Shown here piece after piece: positions 11,501 to 40,105 of a stretch of 64,000 nt of DNA. The position numbers were made by a program, and so were the translations under genes. The stretch covers positions 310,001 to 374,000 of the forward strand of contig JALJCO010003983.1 of assembly GCA_023101725.1 (NCBI GenBank), read 5' to 3'. The number at the start of each line of letters is the position of its first letter. The first letter of the stretch is position 1. The DNA is from Atherinomorus stipes. Lineage: Eukaryota > Chordata > Actinopteri > Atheriniformes > Atherinidae. The notes below the pieces were generated by a model, which saw only the letters and a program-made list of their open reading frames with translations, did no database searches and had not been told where the DNA came from.

Positions 11501-14500
11501 GACCCACCAGTGATTTACAACCGAGACATGACTGCACAAATGCTTGCTTTTTATGAAATGAACAGGAAAAAGGCACTCTGATAGGACTCCCGTATTATCT
11601 TCTAATCACCAGAATTTTTATGTTGTGATGCCCCTTCACCAGCTGCCTATTTAATCAGGTCTCATCTAAAAAAAATGATGAGCAGTATCTCCATGACTAA
11701 ATACTGTTTGTTCTTTCAACTGTGCAGCCCTAAAACACATTTTTACACACACACAGATACCCAGAGTCTATCAAAGTAAGCACTGCAGCACAAGACCACC
11801 AGCACCCAAAGCAAAACAAAAAACAAATCTCACAACATTCAGAGGGCAGAAATACAAAACCAAAGAAAGGCCCATGCAGAAATTAAATCAACGACAAACT
11901 CAGCAATGATTTGTGTTGACTCATCCACGCTATAAAATTCCCACATAGGACCATTGTGACTAATCAATCAGTCAACTGTGGTGATTGGAATTAGACTGAA
12001 AAGATCGACCCACAACAAATGACTAGAAATATGATCAAACAGCAATCCTGAAATTCATCCAGAATATTCATCTCGTCTTCTGTCAGAAAAAAAAGTTAAG
12101 AAGAATCCTGAAATTCCCAAATGTATAAGCGAAAAGACAGATGAGGCTGGATGAGGACAACAAATTAACTCTTCTATTGAGCGTTCAATTATCCATTATG
12201 TACAGTATATTGATGTACATGTACTTTGTCAGTACAGTGGACAACGTCACTCTCAAGAGAAAGTCTTACAACACTCAGGGACAAGCAGAACAGGCAAGGA
12301 AAGACCGTGCATGACAACAGTGAGCTTTGTGAGTAGCAGAACGAATGCTTCCACAAACTCGTCACACGGAACTTACCTCTGGACTCTGGCGAAAACAGAC
12401 ATTTCACATTACAAAATACTTTGTTGATTGTATCAAATGCTTCATGTTGTAGCAACATGAGGCTGGGCCCAGAAACTCACCAGATGAATTCTCTGTGAAG
12501 ACTGCCAACATCTGACCTCCCACTGACTGCATGGTGAATGGATGCTCGCGAGGTGCAGACACTGTTTTATCCTCTATACCTTCAATCACAGTGAGTTCTT
12601 CATTCAAAGTAAAAGATACCTGCAGAGCACAGATATAAACAATTTATACAGTTCATCTTTTCAGTGCCACTGTGGACTTTTGAGGGACATGTAAGCCTTC
12701 TTTATACAGATGGTCAAAAATGTACAGTATGATTCAGGAATGAATTGAGACTCATTTAAAAGCCAATGCATGATACAGTAAAATAGCTCAATTCAAATAA
12801 AAAAAAAAATATATATAGGCAAAAAAAAAGGCTACGTTAATATTATCTACAGAAGTTGCATTGGATTTATTCTGTATTTGATTTAGACAAGTTTGTCTGT
12901 ATAACACATTTCATATACACCAAAATTCTGTGCTTTTACATCAGAAGAAAATAAAGTATTAAAAAGTAAAACAATAAAAGCAGGATTTAAAATTAAAAAC
13001 AAAGAAAGAACATTTTAAAAAGCATCTTAAAAGAGGCTGTGCAGATTTGGACTTCAAAATAAAATCAGTAAAATGTAAATGCAGCTGAGAACAGGTGAAT
13101 TTTTAACCTGGATTTTAATAAACCAAGTGTTTCAGCTGATCTGAGGCTTTCTGGGAGTTTGTTCCAGACATGTGGAGCATAGAAGCTGAAAGCAGCTTCT
13201 CCATGTCTGGTTCTGACTCTGGGAACTGATGGAAGACCAAATCCTGACCAGAGGTGTCTGGTAGGTTCATACTGGGTCAGGGGGTCAATGATGTAATTAA
13301 TTTGGTCCTAAAACATTAAGAGCTTTTAAGAAACCAGCAACAGAACTTTAAAGTCAATCCTCTGATGAACAGGCAGCCAGTGTGAAGACCTCAGAACTGG
13401 AGTGATGTGGTCCACTTTTCTGGTCTTAGTGAGAACTCAGGCAGCAGAGTCCTGAACAAGCTGCAGCTGTTTAACTGATTTCTTAGGTGGACCAGTGAAG
13501 ACACTGTTAGAATAATCAAGCCCACTAAAGATAAATGCATGGACTACTTTTTCCAGATTTTGCTGAGACATTGGTTCTTTTATCTTTGAGATGCTCTTCA
13601 GGTGATATTAGTAGGCTGATTTAGTTATTGCCTTAGTGTGTTCTTCAAAGTTTAGATCTGAGTTCATCACATACATGATTTAAGGAAGTATTCATTTATA
13701 TTTCCAGAATACTCATACAGTAGCGTACTTGAACACTGTGTACCACATGGGGAGGTTCATACATCTTATACAGATAGAAAACAAACAAACAAACAAACAA
13801 AAAAAAAACTTATTCATAGTTCAGAAAAAAATCTTAAAAAGATCTTTAGTCTGTACATCCATATGTTTCACAGTTAAATAAAAAATGATAAGCAAAGGAA
13901 GTGGTACCTGTACTACCCAAAAAATTAGAATATCCGGAAAAATTTCTCGTATTTCTGTAATTCAACTTAAAAGTTGCAATTTACATATTGTACAGACAAA
14001 TAATTTGCAAATCAATATATTTCAAGATTTTTGTGTGGATGTTGCTGATTAGGACTTGCAGCTTCAGAAAATCTCAAATTCAACAACTCAAAAAATTAGA
14101 ATATTGCATGAAATCAATTATAAAAGGACTTTAAAAGCAAAAAATGTCAGGCTTTCTAAAATACAATCTTGCATCTGTACTTAGTAATTGGTTTGGGCCC
14201 TTTTGCATGAATGACTGCCTTAACCCGGTGTGGCATGAATGCTACCAGCTTGTGGCATATCTCAGCTGTTATGGAAGACGAACATGCTTCAATCACAGCC
14301 TTGAGCTCTTCTTTATTGTTTGGTCTCTTCCCGCTCAGCTTTCTCTTGGCAGTGCTCCACATGTTTTCGATGGGGTTCAGGTCAGGTGAGTTTGCGGGCC
14401 AATCAAGCAAGGTAATCCCATGGTTGTTGAACAAGGATTTTGTACTTTTGGCAGTGTGGGAAGGTGCCAAGTCCTGCTAGAAGATGAAATCTGCATCTCC

Positions 14501-16866
14501 AATTCAATTCAACTTTATTTGTATAGTGCCCATTCATGACAATGTCACCTCAGGGCGCTTAACAGGCAGAAAAGTTCAGGTCAGATTCATAATAGCCTAG
14601 CTAAGGGAACCAACAGAATGGATCGAATCTTGAATTGACCCGGTCCAATCCCCCATCCTGAGCAAGCACGGAGTGGTGGCGACAGTGGGAAGGAAAACAC
14701 CCTTTTAACAGGGAGGAAAAACCTCTGGCAGAACCTGGCTCAGGTAGGGCGGCCATCTGCCTCAACCAGCTGTATCTCCATACAGCTGGTCTGCTAAAGC
14801 AAGCATGAAGCTCTCCAAAATGTCCTGGTAGATGGCTGCATTTATGCTGGACTTAATGAAGCACAGAGGTCCAACATCAGCAGCTGACATGGACCCCAGG
14901 TCATCACAGACTGGGAAACTTAACACTAACCATCTTCTCCAGGCTGCTGTCAGCCCTTTGGCTTGTACACCGTTTTCTTCCACACTTTTTCCTTCCACTT
15001 AACTGTCCATTAATGTGCTTTGACAAAGCACTCTGAGAACATCCAGCTTCTTTTGCTATCACTTTTTGTGTCTTTCCCACCTTGTGCAGGGAGTCAATGA
15101 TGATTTTCTGAACAACTGTCAGATCAGCAGTCTTCCCCATGATTGTGAATTCTTCTAAACCAAGACAGGGACTTTTTTAAAGGCTCAGGGCACTTATGCA
15201 GATGCTTTGGATTACTTACCTGATTAAAATGTGACAGTCTGAGCTACAATACCGGAGCTTTTCACAGTATTCAAATTTTTTGAGTTTTTGAATTTGAGTT
15301 TTTTTTTTTAAAGATACAAGTCCTAATCAGCAACATCCAAACAAATAAAAGCTTGAAATATATTGATTTGCATATTATTTATCTATACAATATGTAAATT
15401 GCAACTTTTAAGCTGAATTACAGAAATAAATTAACTTTTTCCGGATATTCTAATTTTTTGTGTCGTACCTGTAAATATGACCGCATTTTGCACAAGAATG
15501 GACATTGCTGGGATACTCTGTACTTCTCAGCATTTCTTACCTCTGCTTTTCCTTGGTTTCCTTTCCTTTAAAATAAAACAAAATGCAAGAATGTCACTTA
15601 ATTAACACCTCAGAAAAAGTAATTTAATGTAATTCAGTTTTATTTGTAATGGTACAATTATACCACCATAAATAACTCAGTTTCTCTTTTGTCTCCATTC
15701 ACACTAAATTTTAAGTTGCAACCCATCAGGGAGGCATTAGTGTGCACTTTTACAATTCAGGGTACTGCACAAAGATAAAATAACGAAAGATCATGAAAAT
15801 GTGAACATTTGCTTGTCTATGACATATGAGGAAAAGTGCAAGCTTAGGAAAATAAGATCATCGCCTTCCTCTTTGCCTAGCTTTCACAATCAAGAACATG
15901 TGCAAGGAACTATTTAGAATCACTGCTGTCTTTCAAGGGCCATAGGACCTGATAATAACAGCTGTGAAGGGCTATAACAAAGCATCTTCTGAGAAGTTAC
16001 TGTCCAACAAAAACCTCTTATTAGTGTTACAACCCTACAGTACTAATTTGCATTAACTCACGAGCACAAACTGACTTAAATGTAAAATTCTGCTGTACAG
16101 TCAAATATGAAACTGAACAACAGGCTTCTGCTACTTCATTGACGCTTAATTATGTTACATACTTGCAGATTCTGAGTTTCCCGACTTCGCCTCTGCCAGA
16201 CGCTTTTTCCCATTGTTGAGAAAGGTATTTTGGCACCTGTAATAAGGAGATTGGTTGTGGATGCATTTAATAGGGAATGCATTCTAATATAAGCAAATGT
16301 CTTGGTAGTATCAAAATATCCACTTGATTTGCAGTGACTGCAAATTTTAAACATGTGAAAGAATACGATGACCCAAACAAATAAAAATTTATGTTGTACT
16401 TGCAAATGTTAGCGATCAGGAAGAAAAACAAAAACTTCATCTCCCTTTCGCACGCTGTCGTGCGGCTTTCACTGCTACTTTGTCCAGTGAAAATGTTGAT
16501 TTTATTTGCCCATTAAAATTGTGGTTTCAATTCAAGTAGCATGTCATAAATTGTTCTAATGATAACTTTAGACTTTAGTGGACTTATTTAACGGTAAAGG
16601 AACGATATTCTGGGGTCCATCCCGCCTCACTGCCACAAAGGCCGCCGATTACGAGTGGACCTCGTAAATCGCTAGCTATGCATCTCATACGATGTCACGT
16701 GAATGCTAATCTGCGTGTTTGTTAGCATTCGATGTAATTAAATGAATAACCCAGCACGTCTCATTCACACTTGTTTTTATTGAGAATGGCATATACCCAC
16801 CTTAACAAGCCACACTCCTGTGTTTTGCTTGGCACCGGTCAAGTCAACCTCTCCTTTTTCCGACAT
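8582..16866 (-). CDS. gtf2f2: General transcription factor IIF subunit 2 (TFIIF beta, RAP30)
   Basis: Coding exons on the minus strand: 16801-16866, 16163-16236, 15541-15565, 12481-12619, 9680-9761, 9375-9474, 8949-9092 and 8582-8704, each with matching phase and GT-AG sites. They encode 250 residues, close to the 249 of human RAP30. The start is MSEKGEVDLTGAKQNTGVWL. The N-terminal part is the barrel that dimerises with TFIIF alpha (known). A basic linker includes KPARLSQQLSKPVTTNYKP. The C-terminal winged helix runs from about 175 (EYERKKKEEGKRARADKQ) through MLFSAFEKHQYY to NTWELKPEYRHYQGEE. TFIIF binds RNA polymerase II in the nucleus and helps recruit it to promoters (known). Exon 3 is only 25 nt. 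A further in-frame exon at 11225-11278 is listed separately. Confidence 0.96.
10240..10470 (+). repeat. Fish tRNA-headed SINE-like repeat, copy 1 (gtf2f2 intron)
   Basis: The 5' part (ttgcttcactgcaagaaggt, then a B-box-like tagtttaaatctcagc) resembles a tRNA-derived head. The body runs through 'agtccaaaaacatgcaagtt' to 'agctgggatggactccagc' and an 'aagcagatggatg' end. The same body is found inverted at 37325-37650 and 63285-63600. It is degenerate and old. I know this family as very common in fish genomes but cannot name the consensus with certainty. Confidence 0.65.
11225..11278 (-). other. gtf2f2: Candidate 54-nt cassette exon of gtf2f2
   Basis: Minus-strand acceptor CTTCCTGTAG, 54 open nucleotides, then donor CCAG|GTGAGTC. 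It lies between the exons ending at 12481 and starting at 9761, whose junction is phase 1. Inserted there it keeps the frame and adds about 18 residues reading roughly GQSEERSDGSSSGSGAGP between FTENSS and DKIALEG. The insert is Gly/Ser-rich and acidic, typical of a surface loop or linker, and would give a 268-residue isoform. The human protein as I know it lacks this segment. It may be alternative, constitutive in this fish, or a decoy. Confidence 0.6.
12890..13665. repeat. Long interspersed repeat in gtf2f2 intron
   Basis: Sequence such as 'gaggctttctgggagtttgttccagac', 'ctgatgaacaggcagccagtg' and 'gcatggactactttttccag' belongs to a repeat I have seen many times in percomorph DNA. No clear ends or intact frame are visible. 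Its origin (probably a LINE-derived segment) is not resolved here. Confidence 0.55.
14156..15140 (-). pseudogene. Tc1-like transposase, broken
   Basis: The N-terminal block (15140 to about 14904) opens MGKTADLTVVQKIIIDSLHK and contains a helix-turn-helix stretch (KTQKVIAKEAGCSQSALSKH). The C-terminal block (about 14470 to 14156) contains LLDWPANSPDLNPIENMW, which carries the second Asp-region signature and the Glu of the DDE catalytic triad in Tc1 transposases, and ends soon after ITKYRCKIVF. The two blocks are in different frames with stops between, and a repeat at 14501-14769 separates them. It cannot make active enzyme. Confidence 0.85.
14501..14769. repeat. Retroposon-like insertion inside the Tc1 element
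   Basis: Begins 'aattcaattcaactttattt' and ends 'gcggccatctgcctcaacca'. It is a repeat common in fishes, with the typical 'agggaggaaaaacctctggcagaacc' core. It is flanked by CTGCATCTCC (14491-14500) and CTGTATCTCC (14770-14779), a 10-bp target duplication with one mismatch, showing that it inserted into the older transposon. Confidence 0.85.
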
Positions 16867-18131
16867 GTTTCAAAATTACACTAGCTTCTAGTAACAACCG
16901 CCATACGCACGCGCAAAAGAAATATGAAAGTATGGCGACTCTGATGGTCCATATCAGTGTTGACATCCTTTCGCCATTTCACTTTACACTTTCCTCTTTG
17001 AATACGGAGTTTATCTCTAAAACCAACCAACGCGACTAATAAAGTATGGATAAAGGAATAACAAACTTCATAAAAACATAAAATCACGTATTTTACAGCA
17101 ATTTGCACAAAATTAACCATAAAATGAGAAATTACAGTTTAGAAGTGTTTGGAGTTCTGAGTAACAAAGGCTAGTTTTCATTCATTATGTGAAAACAAGA
17201 AACTGACAGGGCTTAAAAGAACACCGTGTAACTTCTGACCACCAAATTATAATATATCATATTATGATCCCATTGTTAATGGTAGTAATAAGAGATGATT
17301 TCTAGGATCAATATAAATACTTGACATGTCAGTGCTTGGAGGGGGCCGCCATCCTCAAAAACCAGACATTGAAACTTTCCAGGATCGGATCCGTCCTCAT
17401 TGGATCATGTAACCTGGAGCGCTTTGCTTTATGACTTGATGACTTCAAATCATCTGGCCAAAACGGTCTGCAAATGTGATTCCAGAGCACGGACAGAGAC
17501 TGTTTAATTTTGTGACAGTTGTGTGGCTTGTTAGAAGTTACAGGTTTAGTGCCCATAATGGCCAAAAGTTACACACTATCCCTTTAAAGAAAAGAAAAAA
17601 ACAGTTTAATAATCATAATTTCATACTTTAAAATTCTGCAGAATTTAACATTTTTTCACTGGATTTCAGAATAGTTTCAGCATACCAAATAAAAATGACA
17701 AATATCAAAGGATGAACACTGAGTAGACTAAAATTAACAATTGTTACGCCATTTCTGTGGTGGGCATTTACCTTACAAACAGTGCAATCTCAAAAGAGCA
17801 TGATAAATTCTATAATAATGTATGAAAAACATTTGTTTGGTTAGAATATGTTTTCATATAATCAGCTCTAATACAATATTTCCTGGATAAAAAACAAAAC
17901 AAAAAAAAAACTCTACTAGCTACTATTGAATCAGCTCAAACTATCTTTTAAAGCATTGCACCAGTCAGTGATACAAATGCCCATAAGTGGATGTCTTTTA
18001 TGTCCGTTCAGCCCAGTCTAGTAAGCCCCAGAAATAAATCTGTAGAGACAATCCATATTGTACAAATCATGTAAAAAAATTCACCTTCAGAAGTAAAAGT
18101 CTGCAAGTTAATGGAACTACATTTTGACATA
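16867..18131. other. Spacer between the gtf2f2 start and gpalpp1 stop codons
   Basis: Both genes are on the minus strand. This stretch holds the gtf2f2 promoter (a modestly CpG-containing patch with cgcacgcgc near 16907, no TATA box seen), the TTAA-flanked element at 17217-17583, and the gpalpp1 3' UTR on the right. I saw no other gene. Confidence 0.6.
17217..17583. mobile_element. TTAA-flanked MITE, 367 bp
   Basis: Flanked by TTAA (17213-17216 and 17584-17587). Left end AAGAACACCGTGTAACTTCTG; the inverse of the right end is AGGGATAGTGTGTAACTTTTG, an imperfect terminal inverted repeat. There is no transposase. The TTAA target suggests Kolobok-like or piggyBac-like mobilisation; Kolobok is favoured because the ends start with purines (recalled family rule). 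Confidence 0.75.
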
Positions 18132-19748
18132 TTACAGAAACATTCGGTCCTTGCTGTGGGAGAACCGTGTGTTAAGTTCCTGAGACTTTTTCAGCAGCCG
18201 CTGCTTCTGAGCTTCGTCAAAGCGATTCACCTGCAGGTCTTCATCGCGATCAAATGGCCTCCTCTCCACTGGTGTGTCTGCTTTCTCCTTTGCTTTTTCC
18301 TTCATCTTTTTTGTGTGCAAAGTCATGAGAGACTCAGCACGTTTGGTCTCCTTAAAAAAAGGAAAGATGCAGAAACTTGAGTCATGACTTCAAAGTAAAC
18401 ACAAGTAAACGGACATTTTCGAATAAGATAAAGCTACTTGCATTATATTTGGACACTTTATCTGCCATTTCCAAGTCCTTCCTGGAAAGTTGTGGGATGT
18501 CAGCTTTCTCCACTTCACCCTTTTTTTTCTCTTCAAGGCGTTCCTATGTGTGAAAAACAAATATGAGATACAGGGAGCTAATATATAAGCAACATAAAGG
18601 TCGATGAGACTTTTCCATCGACCCTACCCTGGCCTTCCGCTCCCTATCTGCTGGTGTATCTGTCCAAATGGAGCGATCTTTGTTTTCTGGGCCAGATCTT
18701 TTCTTGAAAGTTCGAGCCCCCAAGCCAATGTGCTGTAGCTCTGGTGGAAGCTCTGTCATCCATGTTTCTCTGGTTGGCACCTGAGGAGCGTCCTGTTTGC
18801 ACAAAATAAATACAGGGACAACTTCAGAGGAAGTAAACCTTGACATGCATAACAGAGGAACCAGACGACACATAATCTGGAATATTAAAAAAAATCAGCT
18901 CACATCTCCTGCCAGCTTCTCTTTCATTCTTTGTGCTCTGCGTTCAAAATCAAGAGCCACACTGTTTGAAACAGGTCCTTTGGCCGGCATCGGTCCGATC
19001 ACATCCTCATCCTCTCCCTCACTGCTAGAGGAATCAGCATGGTAGCCTGGTGGTAGAGCTGGTCCTTGGAAATCCTCTTCATCTTTTCCATCACTGTCAT
19101 CATCATTATCATAGGCTGCTTTGCGAAACCCAGGGGGCAAAGCTGGTCCCAGCACAGGTGGCCTGAGGGGACACTAAAGTTACAGCTACCACAATCAAGT
19201 TTTTACCCACACTGTTATCCTTAGTTATTTCCACTTTTTAGTGCAGTTGAAAACACTGCAGGGCAGGCCTACATTACTCACTTCTCTGGTGAACTCTGCT
19301 GTTTTTTAAATCCTGGGGGTAAAGCTGGTCCAAAGAAACCATCATCATCCTTGTTCACCCTGCGCAGAGACACGTGTTATTTTTTGTTTAGTGAAACATT
19401 TATTTTTCATATCAGCCTGATCCACCAGTGAACCCACTGTGCTGGTCTGTCTCCAGATGTCCTGACTCTTTTTGCCGCCACCTCCGGCTCACTCTCATCC
19501 GAGGAACTCGACGGTTCTCCGCGTTTATAACCAGGAGGTAAAGCGGGCCCAGCGACTACAGGGTTAAAAGGAAGGGAAAAGAGGATAACTCACGCCAACG
19601 TGAATATTACTCATTCAACACGGGTCACTGTTGGCTTCTGCCAAAAGACTATATTTTCCTTACATGATGTTTCATCATCGTCGTCTTCAGAGCTGTCCTT
19701 GCTAAACCCCGGGGGTAAAGCAGGGCCAATAAGTTTATCAGATGACAT
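18132..19748 (-). CDS. gpalpp1: GPALPP motifs-containing protein 1
   Basis: Seven coding exons on the minus strand: 19664-19748, 19438-19555, 19282-19359, 18904-19162, 18628-18792, 18442-18543 and 18132-18350. They total 1026 nt and 341 residues (human about 340). Five exact GPALPP motifs lie at residues 8-13, 31-36, 78-83, 99-104 and 127-132, separated by acidic Ser/Asp-rich spacers, followed by a degenerate IGPMPAKGP. The C-terminal domain of unknown function includes RETWMTELPPEL, RSIWTDTPADRERKA and RFDEAQKQRLLKKSQELN, and ends FSHSKDRMFL. A nuclear or splicing-associated role is suspected for the family, but its biochemical function is not established. Intron 6 has a GC donor (AAT|GCAAGT). 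The start was chosen because MSSDKLIGPALPP matches the family N-terminus. Confidence 0.95.
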
Positions 19749-21170
19749 CTTTTTGATCCCGGTTCACTCACGTATTTTCAACGGTCTTTAATCTGATAAT
19801 AAAGTCGTCTCACAAACCAGAGTAAATATTTGACCTTTAACTCAGGAAGTAAACAGTAGTGTTAGTAGAGTTTATTAAGGTAGATAACGTTAGTAGCACC
19901 AAACCGGAAGTATATAATTTTGCTATCAGAGTAAAAGGTACAAAAAAACAAACAAACAACAACAAAATAACTGCGTTTTATTTGGGGGAAAGTATTTTCT
20001 ATTGAACACACAATTTATTTCAAGGGTTTTTAGTCAAGTATTTCCAGTATTCTTTTATTTTATTTTTGGTTGAATACATTTTTTACTTTCACATGTAATA
20101 TAGCCGTTTCACATTTAATATTATTTATCAAAGGAATCTATATGAGTCAGTCTCTTTTCTGGCAGGAAAAATGTTCAATTAACTACAAATCAATTAATAA
20201 AATTCTTAAATCCCCATCGAACAGAACTTTCATTTAAAATCCAGAAACTGCACAAATTCAATTTCATGCTGTCATTTTGGATGATTTTAGCGTGTTATTT
20301 GTTGAAATGAGGGAGATACTTTAGGTCTTCAAACAATGTAAATGTTAAATAAATTGGCTGCTGAAAATATAAGAAGATAGATAACATTGTGTAGCAAAAT
20401 ATTTCATTATAACACTTTTAATGTGGGTTCTTATTCTAGGGGAAATTGTTCCACTGCATTTGGATGTGTGCTGATAGATCTAAGAATCCAAAAAGTTTTT
20501 TTATTAGTTTTTTGTTTTTAACAGATTTCACTAATCTGTAAAAGCAGAGAGAAGATTTCTGCTCACTTGTGCAGTACAACAGGTATTGCTCTATGCAAAT
20601 GTGCGGAAATCATCTCTGCTTCTGAATTTTACTGTTTCCAGCACCTTGGCTAAGATTATACCAGCTTGAGTAGTAGTCCGTTTGCAGCATTCATTAACCT
20701 ATAAAAGAAAAAAATGTTGAATATCAAAACAAATGCCTTCACAGCATATTATGGCAAAATGACATCAACTAACTCAATGCATTGACTAACTAATCATCAG
20801 TTGCCACAAAAATGTGAGAAACCAAATCCAAGTCCACATCTCCCTACTGATGGGGGTTGTCTTGTGAATTTAGCAGAATTCACGTAGCAAGTTTGTGCAG
20901 TCGGCTTTATTTCAACAACACAGAAGTCTACTGAAAGCTGATAACCAGACATGGACCTTTCTCAAACCCCTAACCACGCAATTTATACTGAAAGTTGTTA
21001 CCGGAAATACTTCGCCGGTTGTTTGCCAACCGCCATCACCGTATTACTTGCTGCTACGCTGTTACAGCAGATGCCCTGCTAGTTTGAGCCTCTTTTTGAA
21101 GACAACGATAAACCGTAATGAAGCAAAATTACGCCCTATTTTAATACATTGCCCGTTTAAACGTTTTAAA
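19749..21170. other. Divergent promoter region of gpalpp1 and ercc3
   Basis: The two start codons face away from each other about 1.4 kb apart. The gpalpp1 side holds its 5' UTR. The rest is AT-rich with no clear repeat or ORF. Sequence just upstream of ercc3 (20990-21120) is less AT-rich and contains CpG, but I see no canonical TATA box. It may act as a bidirectional housekeeping promoter region, though the distance is larger than in tight bidirectional pairs. Confidence 0.45.
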
Positions 21171-38472
<17,302 letters not shown>

Positions 38473-38854
38473 CAGCACTGAACCCTGATACTTGAAGGCT
38501 TACTCTGTTGTAACAGGGCAATAGGGCATGGTTTCAGGGGAAAAGCAACTATTGAGTTGCAGGTTCAGAGTCCCTCTGGTCTGGTGAAGAGAGCAACTTT
38601 TGGAGATAACCTGCAACAAAGGTTACGGTTCTGGAAAATACTGTCGATATGCATGGTGACACTGGATGGTTACTTGAATGTGAACAGTGTTTAATCAAAT
38701 GTGATTGGCAGCCTGAGAAAACAATGTTGGAAAACAGAGAGCCTTTTTTGTAAACATGGCTATAATTGCCATTTTTGTTTCTATGGAGAAAACAAGGTTT
38801 TGTTTTTATCATGGTATGTTATGTCCTTTAAAATGTCCTTAAATGTGTCATGTA

Positions 38855-38860
38855 AATAAA
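38855..38860 (+). terminator. ercc3: Polyadenylation signal of ercc3
   Basis: Canonical AATAAA, 383 nt after the ercc3 stop codon, followed within 30 nt by a T/G-rich stretch. It is the first such hexamer downstream of the stop. Confidence 0.75.
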
Positions 38861-39000
38861 ATGTTTATGAATTTTGGTTACCTTTAGAAATATTAAAGGA
38901 TCTCACATCTTTAACTGCATAATGGCAGAATTAATGTTTGTAGAAAGAATTTTTTACATACAGTGTTAAATAACAAAGGTGAAACTGACAATAGCATCCA

Positions 39001-40105
39001 AAATTTTGAAAAAAAAAAAAAGTTCGCAGAAACTGTTCTAAATTCCATCCTACGAATGAAACTTAGTGAGGTCATCAGTACAAAAATAATAATAATAATA
39101 ATAATAATAAAAAATCAGGATTTGTCAAACGTGCAGTGGCTAGTCATATGCACGTAGGCTACGTAAGGAATGAGCTGTTGTTAAATCCTATATGCTCTGG
39201 AAAGTAGTCATCTTAGGTCATCTTCTTGAGCCCGTTCAACGTCATTGCATTAATAAACGCCCTCTATGGCTTGGCGACAACACGTCCCTGGGTCACGTGG
39301 AATCGCTTATTTCACCTCGGAGTGATGTTGAGTGGGAATGAATTTCTATTGAGTTTAAGCCAAAACATCTCCGTTTTGTTCACTAAGGTTTTAGAAACAT
39401 TTTTAAGAATATATCTGAAGTTGACTTCCAAAAGTTTAAGTGCAGGGACGAAATATTCAAGAATTGTCTGCATGAAAAAGTTAGGTCTACTCTGCAGCGA
39501 CACGAGAGCAGTAAATGATTCGGGATCAAGCTTATCTCTTTCTAAAACATGGATAAATCTCTCTTTTAGTATATTTTTGGCAAACATTTTTTCAGGCGAT
39601 TTGACAATCTCATCCACAGCTCTCATCTCTGCATTTTTTAAGGTAACTTTTTCATTCATGTAGCTATATTATCTCAGAGGATTCTTACATAATATTGTCC
39701 TGCACTTAAACTTTTTCAAGTGAACTTCAAATGTACTTAAAAAACGGATTTTACTTAAACTTGAATGATTGAACTAAACGGAGATGCTTTGGCTTCAAAC
39801 TGATTAGAAATGTCCTCTCTCCATCACTCCAAAGTGAAACGCAAGTGATTTCCACGTGACCTGTAAGGGACGCGTTGTTGCCAGGCCTATATGGTTAAAT
39901 GAGGGCTTAATGCAAATTGCCTTGGCACGAGATCATTTAGAACGTGGGATTTATCAACAGCTGATCACTTCCTAACGTGCGTACAGGTGGTCATCCCACG
40001 TTTGATGAATCCCGATGTTTCTGTTCCTCCGACTTTATAAATTGGATTCGTAGGATGCAATTTAGGAGAGTTTTGTACGAACGATTAATAAATGAGCCCC
40101 CAGGT
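39001..40105. mobile_element. Putative 1.1-kb DNA transposon remnant with an unidentified ORF
   Basis: The segment at about 39018-39062 (gttcgcagaaactgttcta, then aattccatcctacgaatg) is inverted at about 40045-40095 (cattcgt-type motif: gattcgtaggatgcaattta, then ggagagttttgtacgaac). The right edge reads 'aataaatgagccccc', as in many fish Harbinger-like MITEs (from memory). Inside, on the minus strand at 39312-39659, is a 115-residue open frame starting MNEKVTLKNAEMRAVDEIVK, Lys/Glu-rich at first and hydrophobic later, with no family I recognise. A 145-residue frame on the plus strand overlaps it. Either could be chance. Confidence 0.45.

Larger units (their letters stand above)
13913..15465 (-). 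mobile_element. Tc1-like transposon, inactivated and interrupted
   Basis: Ends at CTACCCAAAAAATTAG (13913) and its inverse (15465), with TA at 13911-13912 and 15466-15467. The inverted repeats are long, about 200 bp, and carry the AAAAAATTAGAATAT motif at their outer and inner edges, as in IR/DR-type Tc1 elements. Between them, on the minus strand, are two blocks of a Tc1 transposase. Removing the 269-bp inserted repeat and one 10-bp target copy leaves about 1.27 kb, the normal size for a fish Tc1-like element. It lies in the gtf2f2 intron between the 25-nt and 139-nt exons, in the same orientation as the gene. Confidence 0.9.
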
